This document shows positions 41,785 to 49,512 of a stretch of DNA of 64,000 bases, piece by piece. The notes under the pieces were generated by a model that made no database searches, was not told where the DNA came from, and saw only the letters and a list, made by a program, of their open reading frames with translations. Source of the stretch: Bacteroidaceae bacterium (GTDB taxonomy: Bacteria > Bacteroidota > Bacteroidia > Bacteroidales > Bacteroidaceae); contig JAFVSR010000063.1 in NCBI GenBank assembly GCA_017503645.1, positions 1 to 64,000 on the forward strand. Reading direction: 5' to 3'. Position numbers and translations under genes: made by a program. The stretch's first letter is position 1. Each line of letters begins with the position of its first letter.

Positions 41785-43125
41785 ATGGACAGCATAATAA
41801 CACGCGAGCAGAGCGCTGCTCTCGACAATCTAAAGATAAAGGCTATAAATCCTATGCAGGAGAGTGCCATTGTGCATTGCCGCGGTGGGGGTAGTATGAT
41901 ATTGTTGTCGCCCACGGGTACGGGAAAGACATTGGCCTATCTGCTGCCATTGCTCGAGCGCATAGACGAGTGCCGTGCCCGAGATGTGCAGGCAATGGTA
42001 ATTGTTCCCACCCGCGAACTTGCCAGGCAGGTGAACGAGGTGTGGCGTGGTATGAAGGTGCCACACCAAATGGTTGCGCTCTATGGCGGCCGCCCGGTGG
42101 AACAGGAGGCTGCTATGTTTGCCGGCGCATCGCCCGTGGTTGTGGTAGGTACGCCCGGTCGTCTTATCGACCATATAAAAAAGGGAACATTCGCCGTGGA
42201 TGCCTGTTCGCTTGTGGTTATAGACGAGTTTGACAAATGCCTGGAAATGGGCTTTCGCGACGAGATGGAGAGCCTGCTGGCTCTTATGCCTGCGGTGCAG
42301 GCACGCTATCTGTTGTCGGCTACCGATGCACCCGAAATACCTCTCTTTGCGGGAACCGCCTATGGCAAACCGCTCGATTTCCGTACCGATGGAGCGCAGC
42401 CGCTTGCACGCACGTCGTTCTACAGCGTTACTACAACCCCCGATGAACGTTTACAATCGCTATTCCGTCTTTTGTGCTCGTTCAACGGCGAGCCTGCGAT
42501 AGTATTTTGCAATTTCCGCGAGAGTGTCGATGAGGTACGTGCCTTCCTCTCCAAAAACGGATTGCGCTGCGCGGCCTATCACGGTGCTATGGAGCAGAAG
42601 GATAGAGAACTCGCGCTATACCGTTTCACAGCCTCCTGTACCAATATCCTTGTAAGCACGGACATAGCTGCACGAGGGCTCGACATAAAGGATGTAAAAC
42701 ACGTGGTGCACTACCAGCGTGCCCTGAGTGCCGATATCTTCACCCACCGCAACGGGCGCACAGCCCGTTGGGAGGCTCTGGGTGCTGTATATATGTTAGC
42801 CTTCGAGGGTAAGGAATTGCCCGACTATGTTCCCGAAATGGTCGAGGAGTATGCATTGCCGCGTAAGGCTGTGTTGCCGCAGGCGGCGCAGTGGGCGGCA
42901 ATATATGTGGGCAAGGGTAAGCGCGACAAGATAAGCCGTGGCGACCTTGCAGGCTTCTTTATGAAAAAGGGTGGCCTGCGTGCCGACGAGGTGGGCACCA
43001 TTATGGTGTTCGACCGCTACTCCTATGTGGCTGTGAAGATGAACAGGATGCGCGATGTGCTGAAAACCGTGCAGGGTGAAAAAATCAAGGGTATTAAAAC
43101 CATATTCGAACCGGTGAGGGGGTAA
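41785..43125 (+). CDS. DbpA-like DEAD-box RNA helicase (divergent motif II)
   Basis: A 446-residue RNA helicase. Motif I is SPTGTGKT (residues 42-49), Ia PTRELARQ, Ib GTPGRLIDH, motif II DEFD (147-150) in place of DEAD, motif III SAT, IVa/V ARGLDIKDVKH, and VI HRNGRTAR instead of the usual HRxGRxGR. The last about 75 residues (IYVGKGKRDKISRGDLAGFF) look like the DbpA RNA-binding domain that targets 23S rRNA. It is therefore likely to act in ribosome assembly. An in-frame GTG lies 3 bases upstream; ATG at 41785 is preferred. It follows the sulfatase gene by 7 bases, an unrelated function. Confidence 0.9.
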   Translation: MDSIITREQSAALDNLKIKAINPMQESAIVHCRGGGSMILLSPTGTGKTLAYLLPLLERIDECRARDVQAMVIVPTRELARQVNEVWRGMKVPHQMVALYGGRPVEQEAAMFAGASPVVVVGTPGRLIDHIKKGTFAVDACSLVVIDEFDKCLEMGFRDEMESLLALMPAVQARYLLSATDAPEIPLFAGTAYGKPLDFRTDGAQPLARTSFYSVTTTPDERLQSLFRLLCSFNGEPAIVFCNFRESVDEVRAFLSKNGLRCAAYHGAMEQKDRELALYRFTASCTNILVSTDIAARGLDIKDVKHVVHYQRALSADIFTHRNGRTARWEALGAVYMLAFEGKELPDYVPEMVEEYALPRKAVLPQAAQWAAIYVGKGKRDKISRGDLAGFFMKKGGLRADEVGTIMVFDRYSYVAVKMNRMRDVLKTVQGEKIKGIKTIFEPVRG

Positions 43126-43147
43126 TCTGCTTTTTTGCCCGAATGTG

Positions 43148-43177
43148 TTGTGATTCATTCTTTTTTGTTTATATTTG
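43148..43177 (+). promoter_or_regulatory. Promoter of the Asn-rich protein gene
   Basis: TTG at 43148-43150 and TATATTTG at 43170-43177 are spaced by 19 bases, about 40 bases before the ATG at 43218. Confidence 0.65.
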
Positions 43178-43217
43178 CGAAAAATAAATATTTGTAAACC
43201 AATAAAAAAGAAAAGCT

Positions 43218-43727
43218 ATGAAAAACGGAAAACAACTGTTTGGAAGGGCGTTGCCTTTAATATCCTTAATGTTTTGTATGTTTGTGGTGCTTCCTGCAAG
43301 TGCGCAGAGTAACCTGCAGAAGATAAACGAAGCTCTAACGATTTTGAATAATTCTATTTCGAATTTAAACAATCAAATAAACAACAATAACTCGAATAAC
43401 AGTTATAACTATAATTCAAACAGTAATTACAACTCGAATAGTAATTACAACTCAAACAATAGTTATGACTACAGCGACGACTATGATTCGTCGAATGAAA
43501 TAGCAACAAGTAATCGTCAGAGAGCATATGATAATATGGCTAACCGCGCAGCCAAGTTATACAGTGACCTCACTGCAAAACGATATTCAGGCAGTTCAAG
43601 AACGCATTCTACCGATGTTTCAACCTACAACAAATTGCGTCGCGAGATGCGCAAATACCGCAATCAGGCAAGACGCGAAGGTATAATTCTGCAAAAGTCG
43701 GAATATGAGGATTTGTCTGTAAACTGA
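43218..43727 (+). CDS. Secreted Asn-rich low-complexity protein
   Basis: A 169-residue protein with a signal peptide ending PASA-Q. After a short helical segment (NLQKINEALTILNNSISNL), residues about 51-92 are a low-complexity Asn/Ser/Tyr tract with repeated NYNSNS-type units, then an acidic patch DYSDDYD. The C-terminal third is charged and Arg/Lys-rich, ending in ARREGIILQKSEYEDLSVN. I do not recognise a family. The repeat tract is encoded by 18-base near-perfect direct repeats, which could expand or contract. It is likely periplasmic or outer-membrane associated; function unknown. Confidence 0.7.
   Translation: MKNGKQLFGRALPLISLMFCMFVVLPASAQSNLQKINEALTILNNSISNLNNQINNNNSNNSYNYNSNSNYNSNSNYNSNNSYDYSDDYDSSNEIATSNRQRAYDNMANRAAKLYSDLTAKRYSGSSRTHSTDVSTYNKLRREMRKYRNQARREGIILQKSEYEDLSVN
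43422..43457 (+). repeat. 18-base tandem repeat in the Asn-rich gene
   Basis: AGTAATTACAACTC recurs at 43422 and 43440, an 18-base period in frame that encodes Ser-Asn-Tyr-Asn-Ser-Asn. Shorter degenerate copies flank it. Confidence 0.75.
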
Positions 43728-43746
43728 CAAGCGCGTGCATTTGTAA

Positions 43747-43784
43747 GCATAAACAGCAGTTCCCGTGGGAACTGCTGTTTATGC
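43747..43784 (+). terminator. Intrinsic terminator of the Asn-rich protein gene
   Basis: Arms GCATAAACAGCAGTTCCC and its complement form an 18-bp stem with a 2-base loop, 19 bases after the stop, followed by TTTGTGT. Confidence 0.85.
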
Positions 43785-43802
43785 TTTGTGTATATTCAAT
43801 TG

Positions 43803-43839
43803 TTGCACAAATGGCGCTTAAATGTGCTGCTTTGTGCAA
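43803..43839 (+). promoter_or_regulatory. Second TTGCACAAA/TTTGTGCAA dyad, upstream of serC
   Basis: TTGCACAAA (43803-43811) and TTTGTGCAA (43831-43839) form a perfect 9-bp inverted repeat with a 19-base spacer. The same half-sites bracket the OmpP1 promoter with a 9-base spacer, so the distances differ by one helical turn. It lies about 100 bases upstream of the serC -7 element. The role is inferred only. Confidence 0.5.
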
Positions 43840-43940
43840 TTTTATGCATTAAAAACGAATATTTGTCAGGCTGTTGATAACTTTTTTTAGCAAAAAGGCA
43901 AAAAAATGTTGTTGTAGTTATTCTCTCTTAAAAAAAGAGC

Positions 43941-43980
43941 TATCTTTGCACCTTTCTTTGTTGAATATCACAAGGAAAGG
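43941..43980 (+). promoter_or_regulatory. Promoter and 5'-end hairpin of serC-serA
   Basis: TATCTTTG at 43941-43948 is an exact -7 match. Immediately after it, CCTTTCTTTGT (43951-43961) and ACAAGGAAAGG (43970-43980) form an 11-bp stem with one G-U pair and an 8-base loop, right at the transcript start. The leader to serC is about 115 bases. Confidence 0.55.
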
Positions 43981-44068
43981 CTGCCGGTGCGCTTTGCTGC
44001 CACAGCAGTCTCGTTTTATTTTTATAAGGCAGAAAATAAACTATAATACATAACGATTTTTTTTGATT

Positions 44069-45136
44069 ATGAAGAAGATTAATTTTAATGCAGGGCCCTC
44101 TGTTATGCCACAAGAGGTATTTGATGCTGCTGCAAAGGCTGTTCTCGATTTTAATGGCATTGGCCTCTCTATATTGGAAATAAGCCACCGTTCAAAGGAT
44201 TTCGTAGCTGTGCTTGACGAAGCGCGTGCGCTTTTCAAAGAGATACTCGATATCCCCGATGGATACACAACACTTTTCCTCGGCGGTGGTGCAAGTATGC
44301 AGTTCTGTATGGTGCCTTATAACTTTCTCAAGACAAAGGCTGCATATCTAAACACCGGTACCTGGTCGCTGAAGGCGCTGAAGGAGGCGCAGATTCTTGG
44401 TGAGGCCGTTGAGGTAGCTTCTTCAAAAGACAAGCTCTACAGCTATATTCCCAAGGATTATGTAATCCCTGCCGATGCCGATTATTTCCACATTACCACA
44501 AACAACACCATCTATGGTACCGAAATTCGTCACGACATCGATTCTCCCGTACCCTTGATTGCCGATATGTCGTCGGATATCTTCTCTCGTCCCATCGACG
44601 TGAGCAAGTATAACTGCATCTACGGCGGTGCGCAAAAGAATCTTGCCCCCGCCGGTGTGGCTTTTGCCATTGTAAAAGAGGATGCCCTGGGCCAGGTGGA
44701 CCGCAAGATACCTTCGATGCTCAACTATCGCACACACATCGATGGCGGTTCAATGTACAACACTCCTCCCGTGTTCCCCATCTATGTGGCTTTGGAGAAT
44801 TTGCGTTGGATAAAGGCGCAGGGTGGTGTGTGCGAAATGCAGCGCCGTGCCGAATTGCGTTCGCAAATGCTGTATGACGAGGTTGACCGCAACCGTATGT
44901 TCAAGGGAACAGCTGCCGTTGAGGACCGTTCGGTTATGAACATCGACTTTGTTATGGCCGACGAGTACAAGGAACTTGAGGCCGACTTTATGCAGTTTGC
45001 CACCTCAAAGGGTATCTGCAACATCAAGGGCCACCGCTCGATTGGCGGTTTCCGCGCATCTTGCTACAATGCAATGCCTATAGAGGGTGTGCAGCGCTTG
45101 GTAGATTGTATGAAGGAGTTTGAACAGTCAAAATAA
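44069..45136 (+). CDS. serC: Phosphoserine aminotransferase
   Basis: A 355-residue PLP aminotransferase that makes 3-phosphoserine from 3-phosphohydroxypyruvate and glutamate, the second step of serine synthesis. It opens [52 protein letters not shown] and the PLP-Lys motif [20 protein letters not shown] follow, and [18 protein letters not shown] is near the C-terminus. I use the ATG at 44069, in the gattATGAA context shared with other genes here; the upstream TTG at 44063 is not needed. It heads the serC-serA-DUF1015 unit. Confidence 0.96.
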   Translation: MKKINFNAGPSVMPQEVFDAAAKAVLDFNGIGLSILEISHRSKDFVAVLDEARALFKEILDIPDGYTTLFLGGGASMQFCMVPYNFLKTKAAYLNTGTWSLKALKEAQILGEAVEVASSKDKLYSYIPKDYVIPADADYFHITTNNTIYGTEIRHDIDSPVPLIADMSSDIFSRPIDVSKYNCIYGGAQKNLAPAGVAFAIVKEDALGQVDRKIPSMLNYRTHIDGGSMYNTPPVFPIYVALENLRWIKAQGGVCEMQRRAELRSQMLYDEVDRNRMFKGTAAVEDRSVMNIDFVMADEYKELEADFMQFATSKGICNIKGHRSIGGFRASCYNAMPIEGVQRLVDCMKEFEQSK

Positions 45137-45151
45137 TTTAGAATTTATATT

Positions 45152-46072
45152 ATGAAAAAGATATTGGTTGCCACCGAGAAACCCTTTGCTGCGGTTGCCG
45201 TGAATGGCATAAAAGAGGTTGCCGAAAAGGCAGGATACGAGGTTGTTCTTTTGGAAAAATATGCCGACAAGGCAGCGCTGCTTGCTGCAGTTGCCGATGT
45301 TGATGCCATAATAATACGCAGCGACGTGATAGACGCCGAGGTTATGGATGCCGCCAAGCAGTGCAAGATAGTTGTGCGCGCGGGTGCCGGCTTCGATAAC
45401 GTGGACCTGGCTGCTGCCACAGAGCGCGGTATATGTGTGATGAACACCCCGGGCCAGAACTCCAACGCTGTTGCCGAGCTTGCCTTTGGTATGATGGTTT
45501 ATGCCTACCGCAATATGTACAACGGTACATCGGGTATGGAGCTGAAGGGTAAAAAACTCGGTATTCACGCCTATGGTAATGTGGGGCGCAACGTGGGCCG
45601 CATAGCCAAGGGCTTTGGTATGGATATTTATATCTACGATATATTTACTCCTCAGGAGATTGTGGATGCCGATGGTGTGAAGCGTGTGGACTCGGCCGAG
45701 GAACTTTACAAGATGTGCGATGTGGTATCACTGCACGTTCCTGCCACCCCCGAAACAAAGAACTCCATTGGCAAGGCGCTTGTAGGCTCTATGCCCAAGA
45801 AGGCATTGCTTGTGAACACCGCCCGCAAGGAGGTTATCAACGAGCCCGAGCTCATAGAGCTTATGGCAGAGCGCACCGATATTAAGTATGTTACCGACAT
45901 CGCTCCCGCGGCATTGGAGGAGTTCTCTAAATTTGAGGGCCGTTTCTTTGCCACTCCCAAGAAGATGGGTGCGCAGACTGCCGAGGCAAACATCAATGCC
46001 GGTATAGCGGCTGCCAAGCAGATTGTAGCCTTCTTTGAGGAGGGTTGCGAGCGTTTCCGCGTAAATAAATAA
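45152..46072 (+). CDS. serA: D-3-phosphoglycerate dehydrogenase, Bacteroidales short form
   Basis: A 306-residue NAD-dependent dehydrogenase without an ACT or ASB regulatory domain, the first enzyme of serine synthesis. The substrate domain has RAGAGFDNVDLAAATERGI, and the NAD-binding fold starts LGIHAYGNVGRNVGRIAKG. The catalytic Arg is in VNTARKEVINE. The usual catalytic His of the HxGAxT motif is absent: the aligned region is TPKKMGAQTAEANINAG, with Lys. I recall the same variant in Bacteroides SerA, so this seems lineage-specific rather than damage. It starts 15 bases after serC. The assignment rests partly on this operon context. Confidence 0.9.
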   Translation: MKKILVATEKPFAAVAVNGIKEVAEKAGYEVVLLEKYADKAALLAAVADVDAIIIRSDVIDAEVMDAAKQCKIVVRAGAGFDNVDLAAATERGICVMNTPGQNSNAVAELAFGMMVYAYRNMYNGTSGMELKGKKLGIHAYGNVGRNVGRIAKGFGMDIYIYDIFTPQEIVDADGVKRVDSAEELYKMCDVVSLHVPATPETKNSIGKALVGSMPKKALLVNTARKEVINEPELIELMAERTDIKYVTDIAPAALEEFSKFEGRFFATPKKMGAQTAEANINAGIAAAKQIVAFFEEGCERFRVNK

Positions 46073-46176
46073 AATGCGTCATAGGCTTGCATTGCTTCTT
46101 CGCAACCCGTGCTGTGGGACTTTGCCGCACTACGCACGACCATTGCTGCAATGCTCGCCGATAACAAAACGTTGTT

Positions 46177-46245
46177 TTGTCATTCCGAACGAATGTGAGG
46201 AATCTTTTTTAGATTTCTCGTCGCTTCGCTCCGTCGAAATGACAA
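46177..46245. repeat. REP-like palindromic repeat with 12-bp imperfect ends
   Basis: The segment begins TTGTCATTCCGA and ends TCGAAATGACAA, whose reverse complement matches at 11 of 12 positions; the interior contains CTCGTCGCTTCGCTCCG. I recognise this kind of sequence as a dispersed repeat in Bacteroidota genomes, but only one copy is in the window. It lies in a 207-base gap between serA and the DUF1015 gene that otherwise holds no gene. Confidence 0.6.
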
Positions 46246-46279
46246 TTTGTTGTCAGATTATTATAACAACTAATAAACT

Positions 46280-47527
46280 ATGGCAGTAGTCAAACCATTC
46301 AAAGGTGTGCGCCCTCCGCGTGAACTTGTGGAACAGGTGCAGAGCCGCCCATACGATGTACTCAATTCCGATGAGGCCCGTGCCGAGGCCGGCGACAATG
46401 AAAAGTCGTTGTACCACATAATACGCCCCGAGATTGATTTCCCGGTGGGTACCGACGAACACGCCCCCGAGGTGTATGCCAAGGCTGCGGAGAATTTCGC
46501 GAAATTCAAGCAGCAGGGGTGGCTTGTGCAGGATGGCAAGGAGCAGTATTACATATATGCACAGACTATGAATGGCCACACACAGTATGGTTTGGTGGTA
46601 TGTGCATATGTGAACGACTATCTAAATGGTGTAATTAAAAAGCACGAACTCACCCGCAAGGATAAGGAGGAGGATCGTATGCGCCACGTGCGTGTGAACA
46701 ATGCCAATATTGAACCGGTATTTTTTGCCTACCCCGACAACAGTGTGCTCGATGCCATTGTGGCGCGTTACACCGCCAGTGAACCGGAATACGATTTCAC
46801 TGCAAAGCTCGATGGGTTCCGCCACCAATTGTGGGTGGTGAACGATGATGCCGACATTGCTGCCATAACCGGGGAATTTGCCGCTATGCCCTCACTTTAC
46901 ATTGCCGACGGGCATCACCGCTCGGCCGCAGCTGCGCTTGTGGGCAAGGAGAAGGCCGATAATAACCCTGCACACCGCGGCGACGAGGAGTACAACTATT
47001 TTATGGCTGTGTGCTTCCCCGCAGGGCAGCTCACCATCATTGACTACAACCGTGTGGTCAAGGACCTCAACGGCCTTTCGTCGGCCGATTTCCTAAAAGC
47101 ATTGGAGCAGAACTTCCTGGTTGAGAGAATGGGCGAGGATATATATAAGCCCGCTGCGCTGCACACTTTCTCGCTCTACCTCGAGGGCTGCTGGTATAAA
47201 CTCACCGCCAAAGAGGGAGTGTATGACGATGGAGACCCCATTGGTGTGCTCGATGTTACAATATCATCGAACCTCATATTGAGGGATATTCTGGGAATCA
47301 CCGACCTGCGCACCGACAAAAGAATAGATTTTGTAGGTGGCATTCGCGGCTTGGGCGAGCTTAAACGTCGCGTGGACAGCGGTGAAATGAAGATGGCGCT
47401 TGCCCTCTATCCTGTTTCTATGAAACAGCTCATCGACATTGCCGACACCGGTAACATTATGCCGCCCAAAACAACCTGGTTCGAGCCTAAATTGCGTTCG
47501 GGGTTAGTAATTCACGAATTGTCGTAG
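46280..47527 (+). CDS. DUF1015 family protein
   Basis: A 415-residue cytoplasmic protein of the DUF1015 family (sometimes called SpoIIE-associated or HipA-like in automated annotation). It opens AVVKPFKGVRPPRELVEQVQ, contains SRPYDVLNSDEARAEAGDN, the conserved YIADGHHRSAAAALVG around residue 210, and the C-terminal IDFVGGIRGLGELKRRVDSG. The family has no secure biochemical function. Its constant place after serC-serA in Bacteroidales points to a link with serine or phosphoserine metabolism (for example a serine kinase-like role), which is inference. A REP-like element lies between it and serA. Confidence 0.85.
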   Translation: MAVVKPFKGVRPPRELVEQVQSRPYDVLNSDEARAEAGDNEKSLYHIIRPEIDFPVGTDEHAPEVYAKAAENFAKFKQQGWLVQDGKEQYYIYAQTMNGHTQYGLVVCAYVNDYLNGVIKKHELTRKDKEEDRMRHVRVNNANIEPVFFAYPDNSVLDAIVARYTASEPEYDFTAKLDGFRHQLWVVNDDADIAAITGEFAAMPSLYIADGHHRSAAAALVGKEKADNNPAHRGDEEYNYFMAVCFPAGQLTIIDYNRVVKDLNGLSSADFLKALEQNFLVERMGEDIYKPAALHTFSLYLEGCWYKLTAKEGVYDDGDPIGVLDVTISSNLILRDILGITDLRTDKRIDFVGGIRGLGELKRRVDSGEMKMALALYPVSMKQLIDIADTGNIMPPKTTWFEPKLRSGLVIHELS

Positions 47528-47531
47528 TTTG

Positions 47532-48158
47532 ATGCAGATAACCGACGATACATACAAGACAATAGAGGAACAAGGCGAGGGAATTTACACCGAAAAAAGG
47601 AGTAAATTCCTCGCCTTTGCTATTCCTGTGACCACCATTGAACAGGTGAAGGAGCAGGTGGATGCCTACCAGAAGAAGTACTACGATGCCCGCCACGTGT
47701 GCTACGCATATCGCTTGGGCGAGCGTGGCGAGCAGGAACGTTCCAACGATAACGGTGAGCCGTCGGGCACGGCGGGCAAGCCTATTCTTGGGCAGATACA
47801 CAGCAAGGAGCTAACCAATGTGCTAGTGATTGTGGTGCGTTATTTCGGTGGCGTGAAGTTGGGTACAAGCGGGCTCATAGTTGCCTATCGTTTGGCTGCA
47901 GCCGAGGCATTGGAGGCTGTTCCCCACATTGAGAAAACAATAAATTCTGAAATTACACTGCGTTTTTCCTACCCTCTGCTAAATGATGTGCTGCGCATAG
48001 TAAAGGAGGAGGCTCCCAAAGTGGTGGAGCAAGTGTTCGATAATGAGTGTGTGGTGCGCTTGTCGATGCGCTTGTCGCGTATGCCGCGCCTTGTGGAGCG
48101 CTACGAGAAACTATCCATAGCCAGCAAAGGCGATTTGAAGATGGAGAAACCCGAATGA
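47532..48158 (+). CDS. YigZ/IMPACT family protein
   Basis: A 208-residue protein of the IMPACT/YigZ family. The N-terminal domain contains RSKFLAFAIPVTTIEQVKEQ, the family signature DARHVCYAYRLG, SNDNGEPSGTAGKPILGQIH and VLVIVVRYFGGVKLGTSGLI. The C-terminal DUF1949-type domain follows. The yeast homologue modulates translation control, but the bacterial role is unclear. It begins 4 bases after the DUF1015 stop, so it belongs to the same operon. I chose the ATG at 47532. Confidence 0.92.
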   Translation: MQITDDTYKTIEEQGEGIYTEKRSKFLAFAIPVTTIEQVKEQVDAYQKKYYDARHVCYAYRLGERGEQERSNDNGEPSGTAGKPILGQIHSKELTNVLVIVVRYFGGVKLGTSGLIVAYRLAAAEALEAVPHIEKTINSEITLRFSYPLLNDVLRIVKEEAPKVVEQVFDNECVVRLSMRLSRMPRLVERYEKLSIASKGDLKMEKPE

Positions 48159-48194
48159 CGGGTGCATAAATAGGTTTTAATAAATTATCACATT

Positions 48195-49421
48195 ATGGCA
48201 AAACTGTTTACTCCCTTTAGAATAGCTGTGAGCGCGTGGCAGAGAACCAATCTTATGCTGCGCATATCAATGGGCATAGTTGTAGGTGCCATTTTGGCAT
48301 TGCTGCTCCCCGGGCAAAATGGCATAGCTATGCTTGGCGACCTGTTTGTGGGTGCGCTCAAGGCCGTAGCTCCCATTTTAGTGTTTGTGCTGGTTACATC
48401 CTCGGTATCAAAGGCGCGTGAGGGGTTGGGCCGCAGGTTCAGAATGGTTATTTCGCTTTATATTCTTACCACGCTTATGGCGGCTGTTCTTGCGGTGCTA
48501 GTGAGTGAACTTTTCCCTGTAAACATTGTGCTTGCCAATGTGGAGAGTGTGGGTAGCGCAGCCCCGGGTGCATTGAGCGATGTGTTCCACAATATTGTAA
48601 CCGATATAATGAGCAACCCTGTGACGGCGGTTATGAAGGCCAACTATTTGAGCATCCTGTTCTGGGCGATAGTGTTTGGCCTGGCGCTGAAAAAACTTGC
48701 TACCGCTGCCACCATAAATATTATTCACGACTGTGCCGAGGCTGTTTCGCAGGTTGTGCGTTGGGTTATTCAGTGCGCACCGTTCGGCATATTGGGCTTG
48801 GTGTATAGTTCGGTGTCGGCAAGCGGTTTGGAGATATTTACCACATACGGCAAGCTGCTGTTGCTGCTTGTGGGAAGTATGTGTGTGGTGTCGGTTGTTC
48901 TCAACCCTGCCGTTGTGTGGATGCTTATAAGGCGTAACCCCTATCCTTTGCTGTGGCAGTGTCTTAAGGAGAGTGCCGTGAGTGCATTCTTCACTCGTTC
49001 GTCGGCAGCCAATATACCTGTGAATATGGCGCTGTGCAAACGTATGGGGGTTGACGAGGATTTCTATTCGGTGAGCATTCCGCTTGGCAGTACCATAAAT
49101 ATGAACGGTGCGGCTGTAACAATCACTGTTATGACCTTGGCCACTTGCAGCACTATGGGGGTAGAGGTCTCCTTGGGCAGCGCCTTGTTGCTAAGTATTG
49201 TGGCCACATTGGCTGCCTGTGGCGCTTCGGGTGTGGCCGGCGGTTCGTTGTTGCTCATCCCTATGGCTTGTTCGCTCTTTGGCATAAGCAACGATGTGGC
49301 AATGCAGGTGGTGGCTGTGGGCTTTATTATCGGGGTGGTGCAGGATTCGGTGGAAACTGCTCTCAATTCCAGTGGCGATGCTATGTTCACCATAGCCACC
49401 GATATGCATAACCGCCTGTAA
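48195..49421 (+). CDS. sstT: Serine/threonine:Na+ symporter SstT
   Basis: A 408-residue membrane transporter of the dicarboxylate/amino acid:cation symporter family, with eight membrane helices and two re-entrant hairpins expected. The SstT type is suggested by LMLRISMGIVVGAILALLLP at the N-terminus, the Ser-rich hairpin SAFFTRSSAANIPVNMALCK, and SIPLGSTINMNGAAVTITVM. SstT imports serine and threonine with sodium. It starts 36 bases after the YigZ gene, and its presence after serC-serA puts synthesis and uptake of serine side by side. Confidence 0.92.
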   Translation: MAKLFTPFRIAVSAWQRTNLMLRISMGIVVGAILALLLPGQNGIAMLGDLFVGALKAVAPILVFVLVTSSVSKAREGLGRRFRMVISLYILTTLMAAVLAVLVSELFPVNIVLANVESVGSAAPGALSDVFHNIVTDIMSNPVTAVMKANYLSILFWAIVFGLALKKLATAATINIIHDCAEAVSQVVRWVIQCAPFGILGLVYSSVSASGLEIFTTYGKLLLLLVGSMCVVSVVLNPAVVWMLIRRNPYPLLWQCLKESAVSAFFTRSSAANIPVNMALCKRMGVDEDFYSVSIPLGSTINMNGAAVTITVMTLATCSTMGVEVSLGSALLLSIVATLAACGASGVAGGSLLLIPMACSLFGISNDVAMQVVAVGFIIGVVQDSVETALNSSGDAMFTIATDMHNRL

Positions 49422-49460
49422 GCAGCGACAGGAAATAATTGGTATAAATAAAAATCCTAT

Positions 49461-49499
49461 AAACACAAAAACCACCCGATGGGTGGTTTTTGTGTGTTT
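49461..49499. terminator. Bidirectional terminator between sstT and the FKBP gene
   Basis: Arms CACAAAAACCACCC and GGGTGGTTTTTGTG with a 3-base loop, T-rich on both outer flanks. Confidence 0.9.
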
Positions 49500-49512
49500 A
49501 TGTGTGTGGTAT

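Noticed and set aside
43381..43480. Short repeats that could suggest a CRISPR array
   Set aside because: The units are 18 bases, contiguous and in frame with an Asn-rich coding sequence. There are no spacers and no cas genes.
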